Origin: Ureibacillus manganicus DSM 26584
Lineage (GTDB): Bacteria > Bacillota > Bacilli > Bacillales_A > Planococcaceae
NCBI RefSeq assembly: GCF_000772945.1
Contig: NZ_JPVN01000005.1
Location: 1 to 64,000 of the forward strand
Length of the DNA: 64,000 bases
Direction of reading: 5' to 3'
Part shown: positions 45,911 to 54,988 of the stretch, one piece after another
Position numbering within the stretch: position 1 is the first letter of the stretch
Layout of the letters: each line of letters begins with the position of its first letter
Position numbers and translations under genes: made by a program
The notes under the pieces: model-generated
Told to the model about the DNA's origin: nothing
Seen by the model: only the letters and a program-made list of their open reading frames with translations
The model's database searches: none

Positions 45911-45924
45911 TTAAAGCGCTTTCA
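45911..45924 (-). promoter_or_regulatory. cre-like site in the livK leader
   Basis: On the minus strand TGAAAGCGCTTTAA fits TGWAANCGNTNWCA at 13 of 14 positions and is almost fully palindromic. It lies 21 bp before the livK start codon and just after the predicted transcription start, where CcpA would act as a road-block. Confidence 0.5.
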
Positions 45925-45938
45925 ACTGCTTTGAGAAT

Positions 45939-45983
45939 AAGATAAAACATGGGAGTTACAAAAAAGTTACAATTTAGTGAACA
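45939..45983 (-). promoter_or_regulatory. livK promoter with 11-bp-spaced direct repeats
   Basis: Minus strand: TTGTAACT at 45972-45965 and again at 45961-45954, exactly 11 bp apart, with a weaker TGTTCACT one step upstream at 45983-45976 (5 of 8 matches). Ten bases after the last TTGTAAC comes TATCTT (45944-45939), a 4/6 -10. There is no -35 at normal spacing. This is the layout used by SARP/BTAD activators, and a BTAD regulator gene is next door. Confidence 0.5.
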
Positions 45984-46102
45984 TTTTTTCGAAATATAGA
46001 GAAATTCAATTATTTCCAAGGTGTTTTTTATAAAATTATTTACACCAAGCGGACAAATTTGTTGCTTGCTTTAACGAGTAGCGGGTACTCGACAGAAAAA
46101 AA

Positions 46103-46146
46103 GCTAATGACTTACAGAAAGCTTTCACTCTCTGAAAATCATTAGC
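46103..46146 (-). terminator. Terminator of the BTAD regulator gene
   Basis: GCTAATGA and TCATTAGC form the base and TTCAGA/TCTGTA-like pairs extend it; the minus strand continues with T7. It separates the regulator from the liv operon promoter. Confidence 0.82.
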
Positions 46147-49100
46147 GTATAATCATTTCATATATTTCGTACGTTGATTCCATTGGATCGATGTTTAGTT
46201 CAGTTTTTAAACTTTCAACACATTTTTCAAACCATTTTACTGCTTGTGTTCGATTATTTAAATGATAATAGCTTAGCATGAGAAGTCGATATCCTTCTTC
46301 CCAAGTATTGTCTTGCTTAATTACCTTTTCAGCCCAGAATATGACCTCTTGATACCTCTTTAATCTAAATAAATTTTGAGCAATTCTTTCTATGACTAAG
46401 AGATACAAGTTAACTAGTTCTTCCCTTTTTTGTTGAACCCAATCTATATGGTAGAACTCTTCTAATAAATTTCCTTTATACAATGATACTGCCAATTGTA
46501 ACCATTCTATGGAAATTGATGGTTCTTTTTCTTCTAATCCAAATGTTGCAAACTTTTTAAAGTAGTCAATATCTGTTGAAAATGCAATGCTTTGCTGAAG
46601 TTGGTACATAGAATTTTTTCTAATAATGTAGGCACTTTCTTCTCTTGCATTTCTTTCAGGTTCAAGTACTTTTAAGCACGCATTATATATCACTTTAAAG
46701 TCGCGTGCCATTGCCACATCATTACCCTTTGGCCAAAGAATGTGTAACAATTCTTCTTTAGACACATAGCGATCTTTGTTTAATAGTAGATACAAAAACA
46801 ATTCCTTCGCTTTTTCACGTTTCCATTCTTTATCATCAATTTCTTCATAATCACGAAAAATGCTAAATGTCCCTAGTACATTTACGGAAATAAAATATTT
46901 CGGAACAACTTCTCCCTCTTTATATTTCATCAAATATCCAATTTTCTTAACTTCATCATTCGAATTATTTGTCAAATGATAGTGAAATAACTGATGAAAT
47001 ATTAATAGATTTCTAGGACCAAGTAATGTAATTTTTTGCAGGAAAAACTCGTATTGATGATCAATACAAAGAGATATAAATCGTAAAAATGAATTCGTAA
47101 ACTGATTCTGATCATTTTTCAAATAATAAATATAGGACATCCAAAAGTTACTAACCATTTGTCCATAGTGATCTTTACATATTGTAAATAATTCTTCTGC
47201 ACGTTTTGCATAATGCAACGCTTCAGGTAGTAGATGATTCTCAACATTGATTTTCGTAAAAGTAGCAAGTAATAATGCTGATACCCATTTATCTTGTACT
47301 CTTTCGGTTTCGTATAAACCAAGATTTGCATAAGAAATTGCTTCTTCGATATTTCCTTTTCTGCTATAAACTAATGCTAACCCCATATATGACTCAGCTT
47401 TTGCCCTAGAAACATGAATCTCATCCATAATTTCAATCGTTTTTAAATAGCTAATTTCTGCAGTCTGAAGATCAAATGGATTTAGGAGAAGAAGTGCATG
47501 TCCCCTACGTAGAAAAGCCACTGCTTCTGCATATTGTGAAAAGTCCCGTTCACTATTTTTCACACAATTATTCGCCCTTACAAAGGATTTTTCAATCTCA
47601 CCTAACATTGTAAGGATTAGAGAGTTGAGAACATCAGATTCACGATGTGCATCCAAAGGCAATACATCCTTAACTTCTCTCATTTTAATAAGCATTCTTG
47701 CTTCACTTAACTTTCCTTGTCTTAACATCGTTCGAACATCTAAATTGCCTTGATATAAAACATTTTCTGGCAAGTTCATTTTTGTTACCCATTGTTCAGA
47801 TTCATAAGCTCTGCCTAAATTCACAAGATTCTCTGCATATTGTCTTTGCAATAAATGGAGTTCTTCTATATTGATATTTACTCTTTGAGAGATTTCTAAT
47901 GCTTTTTCTAAATAATCTTCAGCATAGGCAGGTTGAATCGTATCCAAATAAATATGAGCAATCCCTGCATTCGCTTTTAAAATGAAATAATGATCCATCT
48001 GTTCTTGAGCAAAGGCTAAACAATAATCATATGATTTTTTTGCTTTTTCGTATTGTGCTTTATAACGAAAACACTCACCCTCATAAAAATATAATGCATA
48101 GTAATTTTCTTTTGTTTCACTAGATAATTCTTTAATTCTTTCTAAATAATAATCAAATTGTCCAGCATTAATGAAATCGGTTGCAAAACTTACTAAAATC
48201 TCAGCGATTAATAGTTGGTTTTTCGCTTTGTTTGCATGGTGTAGTGCAAACATTGGTTTATTTTCGTTAATAAAATAATTAGCTGCTTTTTCTTGTAAAT
48301 AAGTATACTCTACTTCATTTCTTTCCTTCAGTTTCATTTCTAAAAACTGTTGGAACAACACATGAAATCTAAATTCTTTTTGACCGTATAAAGGTTGAAT
48401 GAATCCTTGAATCTTGACAAGTTCCATTAATTGATCTGCCATTTCTTTACTATAGAATTGTTCAACTAAATGAGTAGAGAATGTTTGGAATATACTAAAG
48501 TTTAATAATGCTTCTTGTTGCCTACTACTCATATTTTCAAAGATTTCATCAGACAAATATGCAAAAAATTCATTTAATGATAAATTTGTAATTTCATCTA
48601 TTGATATGGTTGAGTCTGAATCTCTTAGTTGTAATGCAAGTAAAATGATAGCAATTGCCCAACCTTCAGTCACTGCAAGTATTTTTTGAATTTGTTCTCT
48701 TGATAAATAACATTCAAAATAATCTTCAAACAATACTTGTATTTCTTCTTCAGTAAACTGAAAATCTTCTTCTGTACATTCGATTAGTTGTCCATTAATT
48801 TTTAGTTGTAAAAGGCAATTCCAGCTAAGTCTTTGTCTTGTAGCTACGATAAAATGAATATGTGAAGGTAAGTTTTCTATGATTTTGTTTAACACATAGT
48901 TAATTTGGAATACATGATTCACTAGGTGAAAATCATCAATCACAATAAAGAATGGCTGATTAATTTTATATAATTCATTTACAAATAACTTATATAATTT
49001 ATTTAACTCATCTAACTTAGGGAACATGGACAGATTATCCCATCCAACTAAAGATGCTCCGAAATCATGGCTCACTCTTCGAATACTATAAAATAAGTGT

Positions 49101-49336
49101 CTCATGAAAGGTAAAATATCATCATCTTCATCTGTTACCTGATACCATGAAAAGAGTAGGTTTTGGTCTGAGGTTAGTTGTGTAAGAACAGATGTCTTTC
49201 CATACCCCGCACCGCTTTGAAGGACAGTTAATTTTGCTTGTGAAACTTTTGATAGTTTTTTTGCTAAATTGGCCCTACTCATAATATGATTTGAAGTATC
49301 TGGTGGAATAATTTTAGATAATAAGACATTTTGCAC
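46142..49336 (-). CDS. MalT-like STAND ATPase regulator with winged helix and BTAD domain
   Basis: 1064 residues, GTG start eight bases after GGAGGG. Domains: STAND NTPase (~1-330) with Walker A GAGYGKTS (42-49) and Walker B IVIDDFH (131-137); a long TPR-type helical region (~380-800) that should sense a ligand or partner; an OmpR/SARP-like winged helix (~816-915, VNVLGTFSIF then SKEELLHILWP); and a BTAD all-helical domain (~920-1064). The order of STAND and TPR first with DNA binding last is MalT-like, but MalT ends in a LuxR helix-turn-helix. I infer that it activates the liv/acyl operon just downstream. It ends in its own terminator. Confidence 0.85.
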   Translation of the reverse strand: MQNVLLSKIIPPDTSNHIMSRANLAKKLSKVSQAKLTVLQSGAGYGKTSVLTQLTSDQNLLFSWYQVTDEDDDILPFMRHLFYSIRRVSHDFGASLVGWDNLSMFPKLDELNKLYKLFVNELYKINQPFFIVIDDFHLVNHVFQINYVLNKIIENLPSHIHFIVATRQRLSWNCLLQLKINGQLIECTEEDFQFTEEEIQVLFEDYFECYLSREQIQKILAVTEGWAIAIILLALQLRDSDSTISIDEITNLSLNEFFAYLSDEIFENMSSRQQEALLNFSIFQTFSTHLVEQFYSKEMADQLMELVKIQGFIQPLYGQKEFRFHVLFQQFLEMKLKERNEVEYTYLQEKAANYFINENKPMFALHHANKAKNQLLIAEILVSFATDFINAGQFDYYLERIKELSSETKENYYALYFYEGECFRYKAQYEKAKKSYDYCLAFAQEQMDHYFILKANAGIAHIYLDTIQPAYAEDYLEKALEISQRVNINIEELHLLQRQYAENLVNLGRAYESEQWVTKMNLPENVLYQGNLDVRTMLRQGKLSEARMLIKMREVKDVLPLDAHRESDVLNSLILTMLGEIEKSFVRANNCVKNSERDFSQYAEAVAFLRRGHALLLLNPFDLQTAEISYLKTIEIMDEIHVSRAKAESYMGLALVYSRKGNIEEAISYANLGLYETERVQDKWVSALLLATFTKINVENHLLPEALHYAKRAEELFTICKDHYGQMVSNFWMSYIYYLKNDQNQFTNSFLRFISLCIDHQYEFFLQKITLLGPRNLLIFHQLFHYHLTNNSNDEVKKIGYLMKYKEGEVVPKYFISVNVLGTFSIFRDYEEIDDKEWKREKAKELFLYLLLNKDRYVSKEELLHILWPKGNDVAMARDFKVIYNACLKVLEPERNAREESAYIIRKNSMYQLQQSIAFSTDIDYFKKFATFGLEEKEPSISIEWLQLAVSLYKGNLLEEFYHIDWVQQKREELVNLYLLVIERIAQNLFRLKRYQEVIFWAEKVIKQDNTWEEGYRLLMLSYYHLNNRTQAVKWFEKCVESLKTELNIDPMESTYEIYEMIIR

Positions 49337-49422
49337 CTTTATGACCCTCCTTTACCTTAAATTAACGAAACTACTCTATCATCCTTTTATATCCATTTTA
49401 GAATATTTTCAATAATTTAAAA

Positions 49423-49462
49423 ATAGCAATGTAAAAATTAAATAAAATTTTTACATTGCTAT
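49423..49462 (-). terminator. Terminator of ypvA
   Basis: ATAGCAATGTAAAAAT and ATTTTTACATTGCTAT make a perfect 16-bp stem with an 8-nt loop; the minus strand continues TTTTTAAATT. Confidence 0.85.
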
Positions 49463-49466
49463 CTAT

Positions 49467-51365
49467 TTACTTAGCTAAAACTGGCAATATATCAATGAAT
49501 TGGTCTTTCACTTTTACTTCTTCCTCATTTAAGAGTATATGAATTTCTCCATAGTCTTTAGAAGTACGAATTAGTCTACCAATCCCCTGCTGAAGTCTTA
49601 AAAGCATAAATGGTAAGTCCACTTCTTCAAAAGCATTTTTAGAGAAAGCACGTTTTGCATCGAATAATGGATCTTGTGGTGGAAATGGCAAATCATAAAT
49701 AATTACTCGTGTTAAACTTTCTTCAGGTAAATCAAGACCTTCCCATAAGTGATAAGAACATAATGTACTGATTGTTCCACTTTGGAATTCACGAATTGTT
49801 GATGATAACTCTTGGTCACCTTCAAAGAAAACTGATAATCTTGCCATTAAAGACAAGCTTTCTTTAAATTTAAGCATTGAATGTTTTGATTTAAATAATA
49901 TTAGCGTTTTCTGTTTATCTTTAAGTAATTCATTTACCTCAACTACCTTCTCGTTTTTTGCTTCATGAAGTTCGATTTTCATCACTTCATCATAGTCAAA
50001 CGGAGATGGGACACTAAATGACATATAATCCTTAATACCTAAACTTGATGCGATAAATGTAAAATCTTTTTTGACAGAAAGAGTTGCCGATGAGAAAATA
50101 ATCGGTAAGTTTTTCGAAAAGAGTTTTTCCTCTAAAACCTCCGTTATTAATCGTGGCATTATAACTAATGTTTCTTCGCCATCTGCTTCTTCTAACCAGT
50201 CAATTGCATCCGATTTCGCCGTAAATATTTTAATCGCAGCTTGATATTGCTCCAAAAATTCTTCCGCCATATTTAACTCATATTCTGGAATCATATAAAG
50301 CTCTGATTCAAATACAAACTCCTCTAACAGCTTCTCTACATCATCAATTAATCTTTTACCATAAGTTAATAATGTTTTGGATTTGTTAATTTTTTTACGG
50401 TTTTCTTCTGATGGCACAATATCATCACGAAGTTGGTCAAAAAACCGTTCATGATCTTCTTGTAATTTTTCCATAGCATATAAAGTACTTTCACGGACAC
50501 CATCTACCATTAAGCGATCTAGTAGGTTTACAATTGTAAAGTTTTGCACTTTGTAAGTCATTGCTTTTTGTGCAGCATATTCTAGTAAATGCCCTTCATC
50601 TAGTACCATCATTGACACTTCAGGTAATAATGGTAAATGCCCTTCACGTTCCCGTGATTCTTTCGTTGCTAAATGTTCCATTAAAAAATCTTGTGAACAA
50701 ATAATTAAATCACTTGAACTACGATAATGAGCTCTATGAATTGTTTGGCCACAGCGATTACGCATTTCACAAACACCACATTGCATTAGTGAATTAAAGT
50801 TTACTTTTTGCCAAGATTCATCACTTATAAATGGATAATCACTACGAGCACCGTATGGTTGAGTAGAAAGCATTGAACCTTTTGCATATACCCCTTCAGG
50901 AATGGACATGGCAATGTCATCGATCCAATCGTCAACTTCAACTTTTTCAGCTTCCTCAAAACGTTTTAAACATAAATATTGATCTCTTGATTTTGCAAGT
51001 CGCACATCTATATCCAAATTTAATAGATTCTCTAGTTTCTCAATATCACCACCAGCTTTTACGAGCTGATCGATTAAAGTTTCATCCGCACATGCTATTA
51101 ATGCCGGTCTTCCTGTGTAACGTGCATAGGAAATGGCAGGTAATAGATATGCAATCGTTTTTCCTGTACCTACCCCAGCTTCTGCGAATAAAACACTCTT
51201 TTCTTTAAGTGCCTTTTCAATCTGATAAGCCATAAATATTTGTTCGTCACGCATTTCAAGACCTTTTTCAGGTAATTCATCGTAAAGAACATCCCCCATC
51301 CAATCACTAAGTGATTCAAAAAAGGACTTATCCTTTGATAATTCAAATGGTAAAGGTTTTCTCAT
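49467..51365 (-). CDS. ypvA: DinG/XPD-type DNA helicase, YpvA-like
   Basis: 632 residues. Superfamily 2 5'-3' helicase. Walker A AGVGTGKT near 63-70; DEGH box in MMVLDEGHLLEYAA near 253; motif VI QGIGRLIRTSKDYG near the C-terminus. Four cysteines, YLCLK and then MQCGVCEMRNRCG (~150-205), are placed like the iron-sulfur cluster of XPD and E. coli DinG. The N-terminal exonuclease of B. subtilis DinG is absent, so this is the shorter YpvA type. GAGGAG precedes the ATG. Monocistronic by its flanking terminators. Confidence 0.88.
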   Translation of the reverse strand: MRKPLPFELSKDKSFFESLSDWMGDVLYDELPEKGLEMRDEQIFMAYQIEKALKEKSVLFAEAGVGTGKTIAYLLPAISYARYTGRPALIACADETLIDQLVKAGGDIEKLENLLNLDIDVRLAKSRDQYLCLKRFEEAEKVEVDDWIDDIAMSIPEGVYAKGSMLSTQPYGARSDYPFISDESWQKVNFNSLMQCGVCEMRNRCGQTIHRAHYRSSSDLIICSQDFLMEHLATKESREREGHLPLLPEVSMMVLDEGHLLEYAAQKAMTYKVQNFTIVNLLDRLMVDGVRESTLYAMEKLQEDHERFFDQLRDDIVPSEENRKKINKSKTLLTYGKRLIDDVEKLLEEFVFESELYMIPEYELNMAEEFLEQYQAAIKIFTAKSDAIDWLEEADGEETLVIMPRLITEVLEEKLFSKNLPIIFSSATLSVKKDFTFIASSLGIKDYMSFSVPSPFDYDEVMKIELHEAKNEKVVEVNELLKDKQKTLILFKSKHSMLKFKESLSLMARLSVFFEGDQELSSTIREFQSGTISTLCSYHLWEGLDLPEESLTRVIIYDLPFPPQDPLFDAKRAFSKNAFEEVDLPFMLLRLQQGIGRLIRTSKDYGEIHILLNEEEVKVKDQFIDILPVLAK

Positions 51366-51408
51366 AAAGTTTGTCTCCTCAAAATTTGTCTAGTATAGAC
51401 ATTGAAAA

Positions 51409-51433
51409 GGAAGGAGCAAAAGTCCCTCCTTCC
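51409..51433 (-). terminator. Terminator of ypsC
   Basis: GGAAGGAG and CTCCTTCC, 8 bp perfect, 9-nt loop; the minus strand continues CCTTTTCAATG. Confidence 0.78.
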
Positions 51434-51456
51434 GTTCAAGTACTTCCATAAATAAT

Positions 51457-52596
51457 TTATTCATCACGTTTTGATTTTTGTCCCCAAAACTGATATAAAT
51501 CTGTTCGAATAAACCCGTTAAATAGTTTACGCTTCTTGGTAGCTTTTCTTCCATATAATTCTTCAAAATTTTCCATCGAAGACAACATATAAACCGACCA
51601 TGTTGGGTATTGCTTCATTACTGCACCTAAGTCTTTTATGACTTTTTCAATCGCTTCGATTTCACCTATACGTTCACCATATGGAGGATTCGATACGATC
51701 ACGCCATCCATTACCTTCGTTGTAAAATCTGTTGCTTGCATCTGTTTAAATTTGATTAGGTCACCAAATCCAGCCTCAATTGCATTTCCCTCTGCAATTT
51801 GAATCATTCGATGATCAATATCTGAACCTATTATTTCAAGCTCTTGATCATAATTGGCAAGTGAGTCCGCTTCATTCCTAGCATCTTCCCAAACTTTTGC
51901 TTTCATCCAGTTCCACTCTTCAGAAATAAATTCACGATTGTAACCAGGTGCAATATTTTGACCAATCATCGCAGCTTCAAGCGGTATTGTGCCAGATCCA
52001 CAAAATAGATCTACGAAAGGTCTACTCGGACTCCATTTTGAAAGTTTTACAAGAGCAGCAGCAAGAGTTTCTTTTAATGGTGCTTCCCCTTGGGTTTGAC
52101 GATATCCTCGCTTATGTAGACCGCTACCTGAGGTATCAATTGTAATTGTTGCCAAATCTTTCAAAATTGAAACTTCAATTTTAAACGTTGCTCCAGATTC
52201 ATCTAAAAGACCAATTCTTTTATAATTGAATTTTAGACGTTCAACAATAGCTTTTTTTACAATCGCTTGGCAATCAGGTACACTAAATAATTTTGACTTT
52301 ACTGATTTACCAGAGACAGGAAAAGCAGCATCAACAGGTAAATAACGTTCCCATTCAATTTTCTTTGTACTTTCAAAAAGCTGATCGAAACTGTATGCAG
52401 GAAATTGAGCTACAACAATTTTCACACGATCAGCGATGCGTAACCAAAGATTACAACGGGCAATTGCTGTTTCATCACCTTCAAAGTATACTTTTCCGTT
52501 TTCTACTTTTGTTTCATAACCTAAACTTTGTACTTCCTCAGCAACAAGTGCCTCAAGACCCATTGCACTCGTTGCTACTAATTGATATTTAGTCAT
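51457..52596 (-). CDS. ypsC: THUMP-domain 23S rRNA methyltransferase, YpsC/RlmL-N-like
   Basis: 379 residues. N-terminal ferredoxin-like and THUMP RNA-binding domains (~1-155), then a Rossmann methyltransferase: SAM motif VDLFCGSGTIPLEAAM (~192) and catalytic SNPPYGER (~300). The family adds N2-methylguanosine to 23S rRNA (the N-terminal half of E. coli RlmL). GAGGGGAAAG precedes the ATG, which overlaps the stop of the GGDEF-EAL gene (ATGA), so translation is coupled to it. Confidence 0.88.
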   Translation of the reverse strand: MTKYQLVATSAMGLEALVAEEVQSLGYETKVENGKVYFEGDETAIARCNLWLRIADRVKIVVAQFPAYSFDQLFESTKKIEWERYLPVDAAFPVSGKSVKSKLFSVPDCQAIVKKAIVERLKFNYKRIGLLDESGATFKIEVSILKDLATITIDTSGSGLHKRGYRQTQGEAPLKETLAAALVKLSKWSPSRPFVDLFCGSGTIPLEAAMIGQNIAPGYNREFISEEWNWMKAKVWEDARNEADSLANYDQELEIIGSDIDHRMIQIAEGNAIEAGFGDLIKFKQMQATDFTTKVMDGVIVSNPPYGERIGEIEAIEKVIKDLGAVMKQYPTWSVYMLSSMENFEELYGRKATKKRKLFNGFIRTDLYQFWGQKSKRDE

Positions 52597-54347
52597 TTTT
52601 CTTTCCCCTCTTGATGTACAACTTCCCAGATTTGTAAAAATTCAATTAACTCGTCCATTGGGACTGGTTTAGAGTAATAGTATCCTTGGATAAAATCACA
52701 ACCCATTTCGCGTAATAAGTTTAATTGTTGAACACTTTCTACTCCCTCTGCAACAACTTTCATTTTTAGTCGGTGAGCCATTTGTATAATTGCGTCGACG
52801 ACAGCTTGTTTTTCATCGAGGCTAACCATATGCTGTATAAAGCTACGATCTATCTTTAAATAATCTAGTGGAAATCGAACTAAGTAACTTAATGATGAAT
52901 AACCAGTACCAAAATCATCAATCGATAATTTAAAACCAAGTTGTTTTAAGCGTACTAACTTACTCACTGTATCTGTATCGTTATTCATAACTGTTCTTTC
53001 AGTCATTTCGATTTCAAAGTTGTTTGCCGAAGTATTATTTTTTTCTAAAATCGATTTTATGGATTTTAAAAAGTTAACTTGTTGGAAATGGATACTAGAA
53101 ATGTTAATCGACATTGTTATATCCGAATATCCTGCATCCCGTAATTTTCGTAAATCTTCACAAGCTTTATGAATGATAATTTCGCTGATTGGGATTATAA
53201 GTCCTGTTTCTTCAGCAAATGGAATAAATTCAGCTGGAGACACGAACCCTAGTTCCTCGTTATTCCATCTAACTAGAGCTTCTATTCCAACAACTCGATT
53301 ATCACTTAAACTTATTTTGGGCTGAAAATACAATTCAAAATCTTTATTTTCAATTGCTTTTCTTAATTCTCCATCCAATTTTAAAACCCTTTTAGAATCA
53401 GAACTTAAATCCTCGAAATAAAACGAAAAACCATTTCTACCATTTTGTTTGGAATAATACATTGCTTTATCCGCTCGATTTACTAACTCATCCGTATTAT
53501 TTCCATCATGTGGATAAATACTGATTCCTATACTAGTGGATATGTAAATTTCTTGTTCTTCTATGTAGACAGGTTCTTCAATAATTTTAATAATCTTTTC
53601 AGCAAAATAAGCTGCTTCCCTAGGATGTGTAATGTTTGTTAAAGTAATAACAAATTCATCTCCACCGTATCTTGCAATTATATCCTTATTTTTCAATTGC
53701 CTTTTTAAGCGTTTTGCAACAACTAATAATAATTGATCTCCAATTGAATGACCTAGTGTATCATTTACTTGTTTAAAACGATCTAAGTCTAAAAAGAAAA
53801 CTGCATGTAACATTTTAGAGTTAATTTTTTTGGAAGATTCTAATAAGCTATTCATACGTTCAAGAAATGCAAAGCGATTATTCACTTCAGTTAATGAATC
53901 AGTTAATGCACGTTTTTCTAACTCATTCTCAACGATTTTCATTTCAGATAAATCGGTGAATAGACCACAATAATTTGTGATGTTACCCTCTTTATCCCTT
54001 ACTTCTTTGATTGTTAGACTCTCTGGATATATATCACCAGTTTTTCTACGGTTCCAAATTTCACCCTGCCAACTACCAGTTCTTTTAATTTGTTCCCACA
54101 TCTCTATGTAAAAATCTTTTTCATGAATACCAGATTGGAGTAATGTTGGTGTTTTCCCAATTACTTCATCGGAGCTATATCCAGTAACAAATTCAAAAGC
54201 TGGGTTTACAGCAATAATTTTCAAATGTTGATCGGTAATCATAATTCCTTCAGCAACATTTTCTAATATAATTTCAAGACACTCATATGGGTATTGATAG
54301 ATAGAATTATTGCGATTTCCATTATGTAAATCTTTACTATTTCCCAT
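52593..54347 (-). CDS. PAS-GGDEF-EAL cyclic-di-GMP signalling protein
   Basis: 584 residues from the ATG at 54347 (GGGAG eight bases upstream). No membrane segment, so cytosolic. PAS with PAC at ~22-135; GGDEF at ~150-310 with the active site RYGGDEF (228-232); EAL at ~325-575 with EALVRW (356), DDFGTGYSSLSYL, KIDRSFI, EGVES and QGYYYSKP, all intact. It could make and break c-di-GMP. The inhibitory site five residues before GGDEF reads KNKD rather than RxxD, so product inhibition may be lost. Its stop overlaps the ypsC start. Confidence 0.9.
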   Translation of the reverse strand: MGNSKDLHNGNRNNSIYQYPYECLEIILENVAEGIMITDQHLKIIAVNPAFEFVTGYSSDEVIGKTPTLLQSGIHEKDFYIEMWEQIKRTGSWQGEIWNRRKTGDIYPESLTIKEVRDKEGNITNYCGLFTDLSEMKIVENELEKRALTDSLTEVNNRFAFLERMNSLLESSKKINSKMLHAVFFLDLDRFKQVNDTLGHSIGDQLLLVVAKRLKRQLKNKDIIARYGGDEFVITLTNITHPREAAYFAEKIIKIIEEPVYIEEQEIYISTSIGISIYPHDGNNTDELVNRADKAMYYSKQNGRNGFSFYFEDLSSDSKRVLKLDGELRKAIENKDFELYFQPKISLSDNRVVGIEALVRWNNEELGFVSPAEFIPFAEETGLIIPISEIIIHKACEDLRKLRDAGYSDITMSINISSIHFQQVNFLKSIKSILEKNNTSANNFEIEMTERTVMNNDTDTVSKLVRLKQLGFKLSIDDFGTGYSSLSYLVRFPLDYLKIDRSFIQHMVSLDEKQAVVDAIIQMAHRLKMKVVAEGVESVQQLNLLREMGCDFIQGYYYSKPVPMDELIEFLQIWEVVHQEGKEK

Positions 54348-54372
54348 AATATTAACTCCCATCACTAAAAGA

Positions 54373-54400
54373 AAAGCTCTCCACTACGATGGAGAGCTTT
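54373..54400 (-). terminator. Terminator between rnpB and the GGDEF-EAL gene
   Basis: AAAGCTCTCCA and TGGAGAGCTTT, perfect 11 bp with a 6-nt loop; the minus strand continues TTCTTTTAG. It lies about 130 bp past the mature rnpB end. Confidence 0.85.
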
Positions 54401-54529
54401 CAATACTTGAGCGTTATTGCTCTTTCTCATTATCAAACCATGCCACGTAACCCATATACAAATTTACATATACGTACGACATGTTGAAAAATAATGAATC
54501 AGCGCATTTTATTAATAACATATGTTTAA

Positions 54530-54933
54530 ATCATGTAAAATTCAATAAGCCATGTTTTGTTCCCGAGTACTCAAACGGCTTTCGCCTCGTACGAACCGGG
54601 TAGTAATCATCTATCTACGCGAAAATTATCGCGTCTCTCCATCTGTTCATTTCCTTCAGGAGAGTGCCCCTACCATAATTTGGGTTTCTCACTCGTGGGG
54701 TTTACCTCGTTCCACCTTCACCGTTTCCGATGAAGCTCCGTCACTGTGGCACTTTCAGGAAGTGTCAACCATATCAGAACGACTTAGGTTTTCCTTCCGC
54801 CGTCAAGGCTAAGCCTTGCCTTACCTTATTTTTTCAGTAAGCACGAACACTACGGTCATCTCAGAGCCGTGTGAGCATGGACTTTCCTCTACAACTTCAT
54901 ATGAGTTGCAGCGATTACTCGAATTTCACATTG
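54530..54933 (-). ncRNA. rnpB: RNase P RNA, Bacillus type B
   Basis: About 404 nt, recognised by blocks shared with B. subtilis rnpB on the minus strand: GAGGAAAGTCCATGCTC (P4 5' side), CCGTAGTGTTCGTGC, GAAAGTGCCACAGTGACG, AAACCCCACGAGTGAGAAAC, AGATAGATGATTACTACC and ACAAAACATGGCTTA (P4 3' side). The 5' ATGTGAAATTC pairs with the 3' GAATTTTACAT to form P1, which sets the ends. It cleaves 5' leaders from pre-tRNA together with RnpA. Open frames seen in this stretch are spurious. Confidence 0.96.
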
Positions 54934-54941
54934 ATAAAATC

Positions 54942-54970
54942 ATTATACTAAAAAACATTTGTTATTTCAA
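54942..54970 (-). promoter_or_regulatory. SigmaA promoter of rnpB
   Basis: On the minus strand TTGAAA (54970-54965), a 17-bp spacer and TATAAT (54947-54942). The predicted start near 54935 agrees with the 5' end of P1. Confidence 0.85.
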
Positions 54971-54988
54971 CATTTAGCGACCAATTAA

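Noticed and set aside
44619-46019. 466-residue form of the solute-binding protein
   Set aside because: The extra 43 residues precede the real signal peptide and cover the promoter repeats and the cre-like site.
54552-54812. 86-codon ORF on the plus strand
   Set aside because: It lies fully antisense within rnpB.
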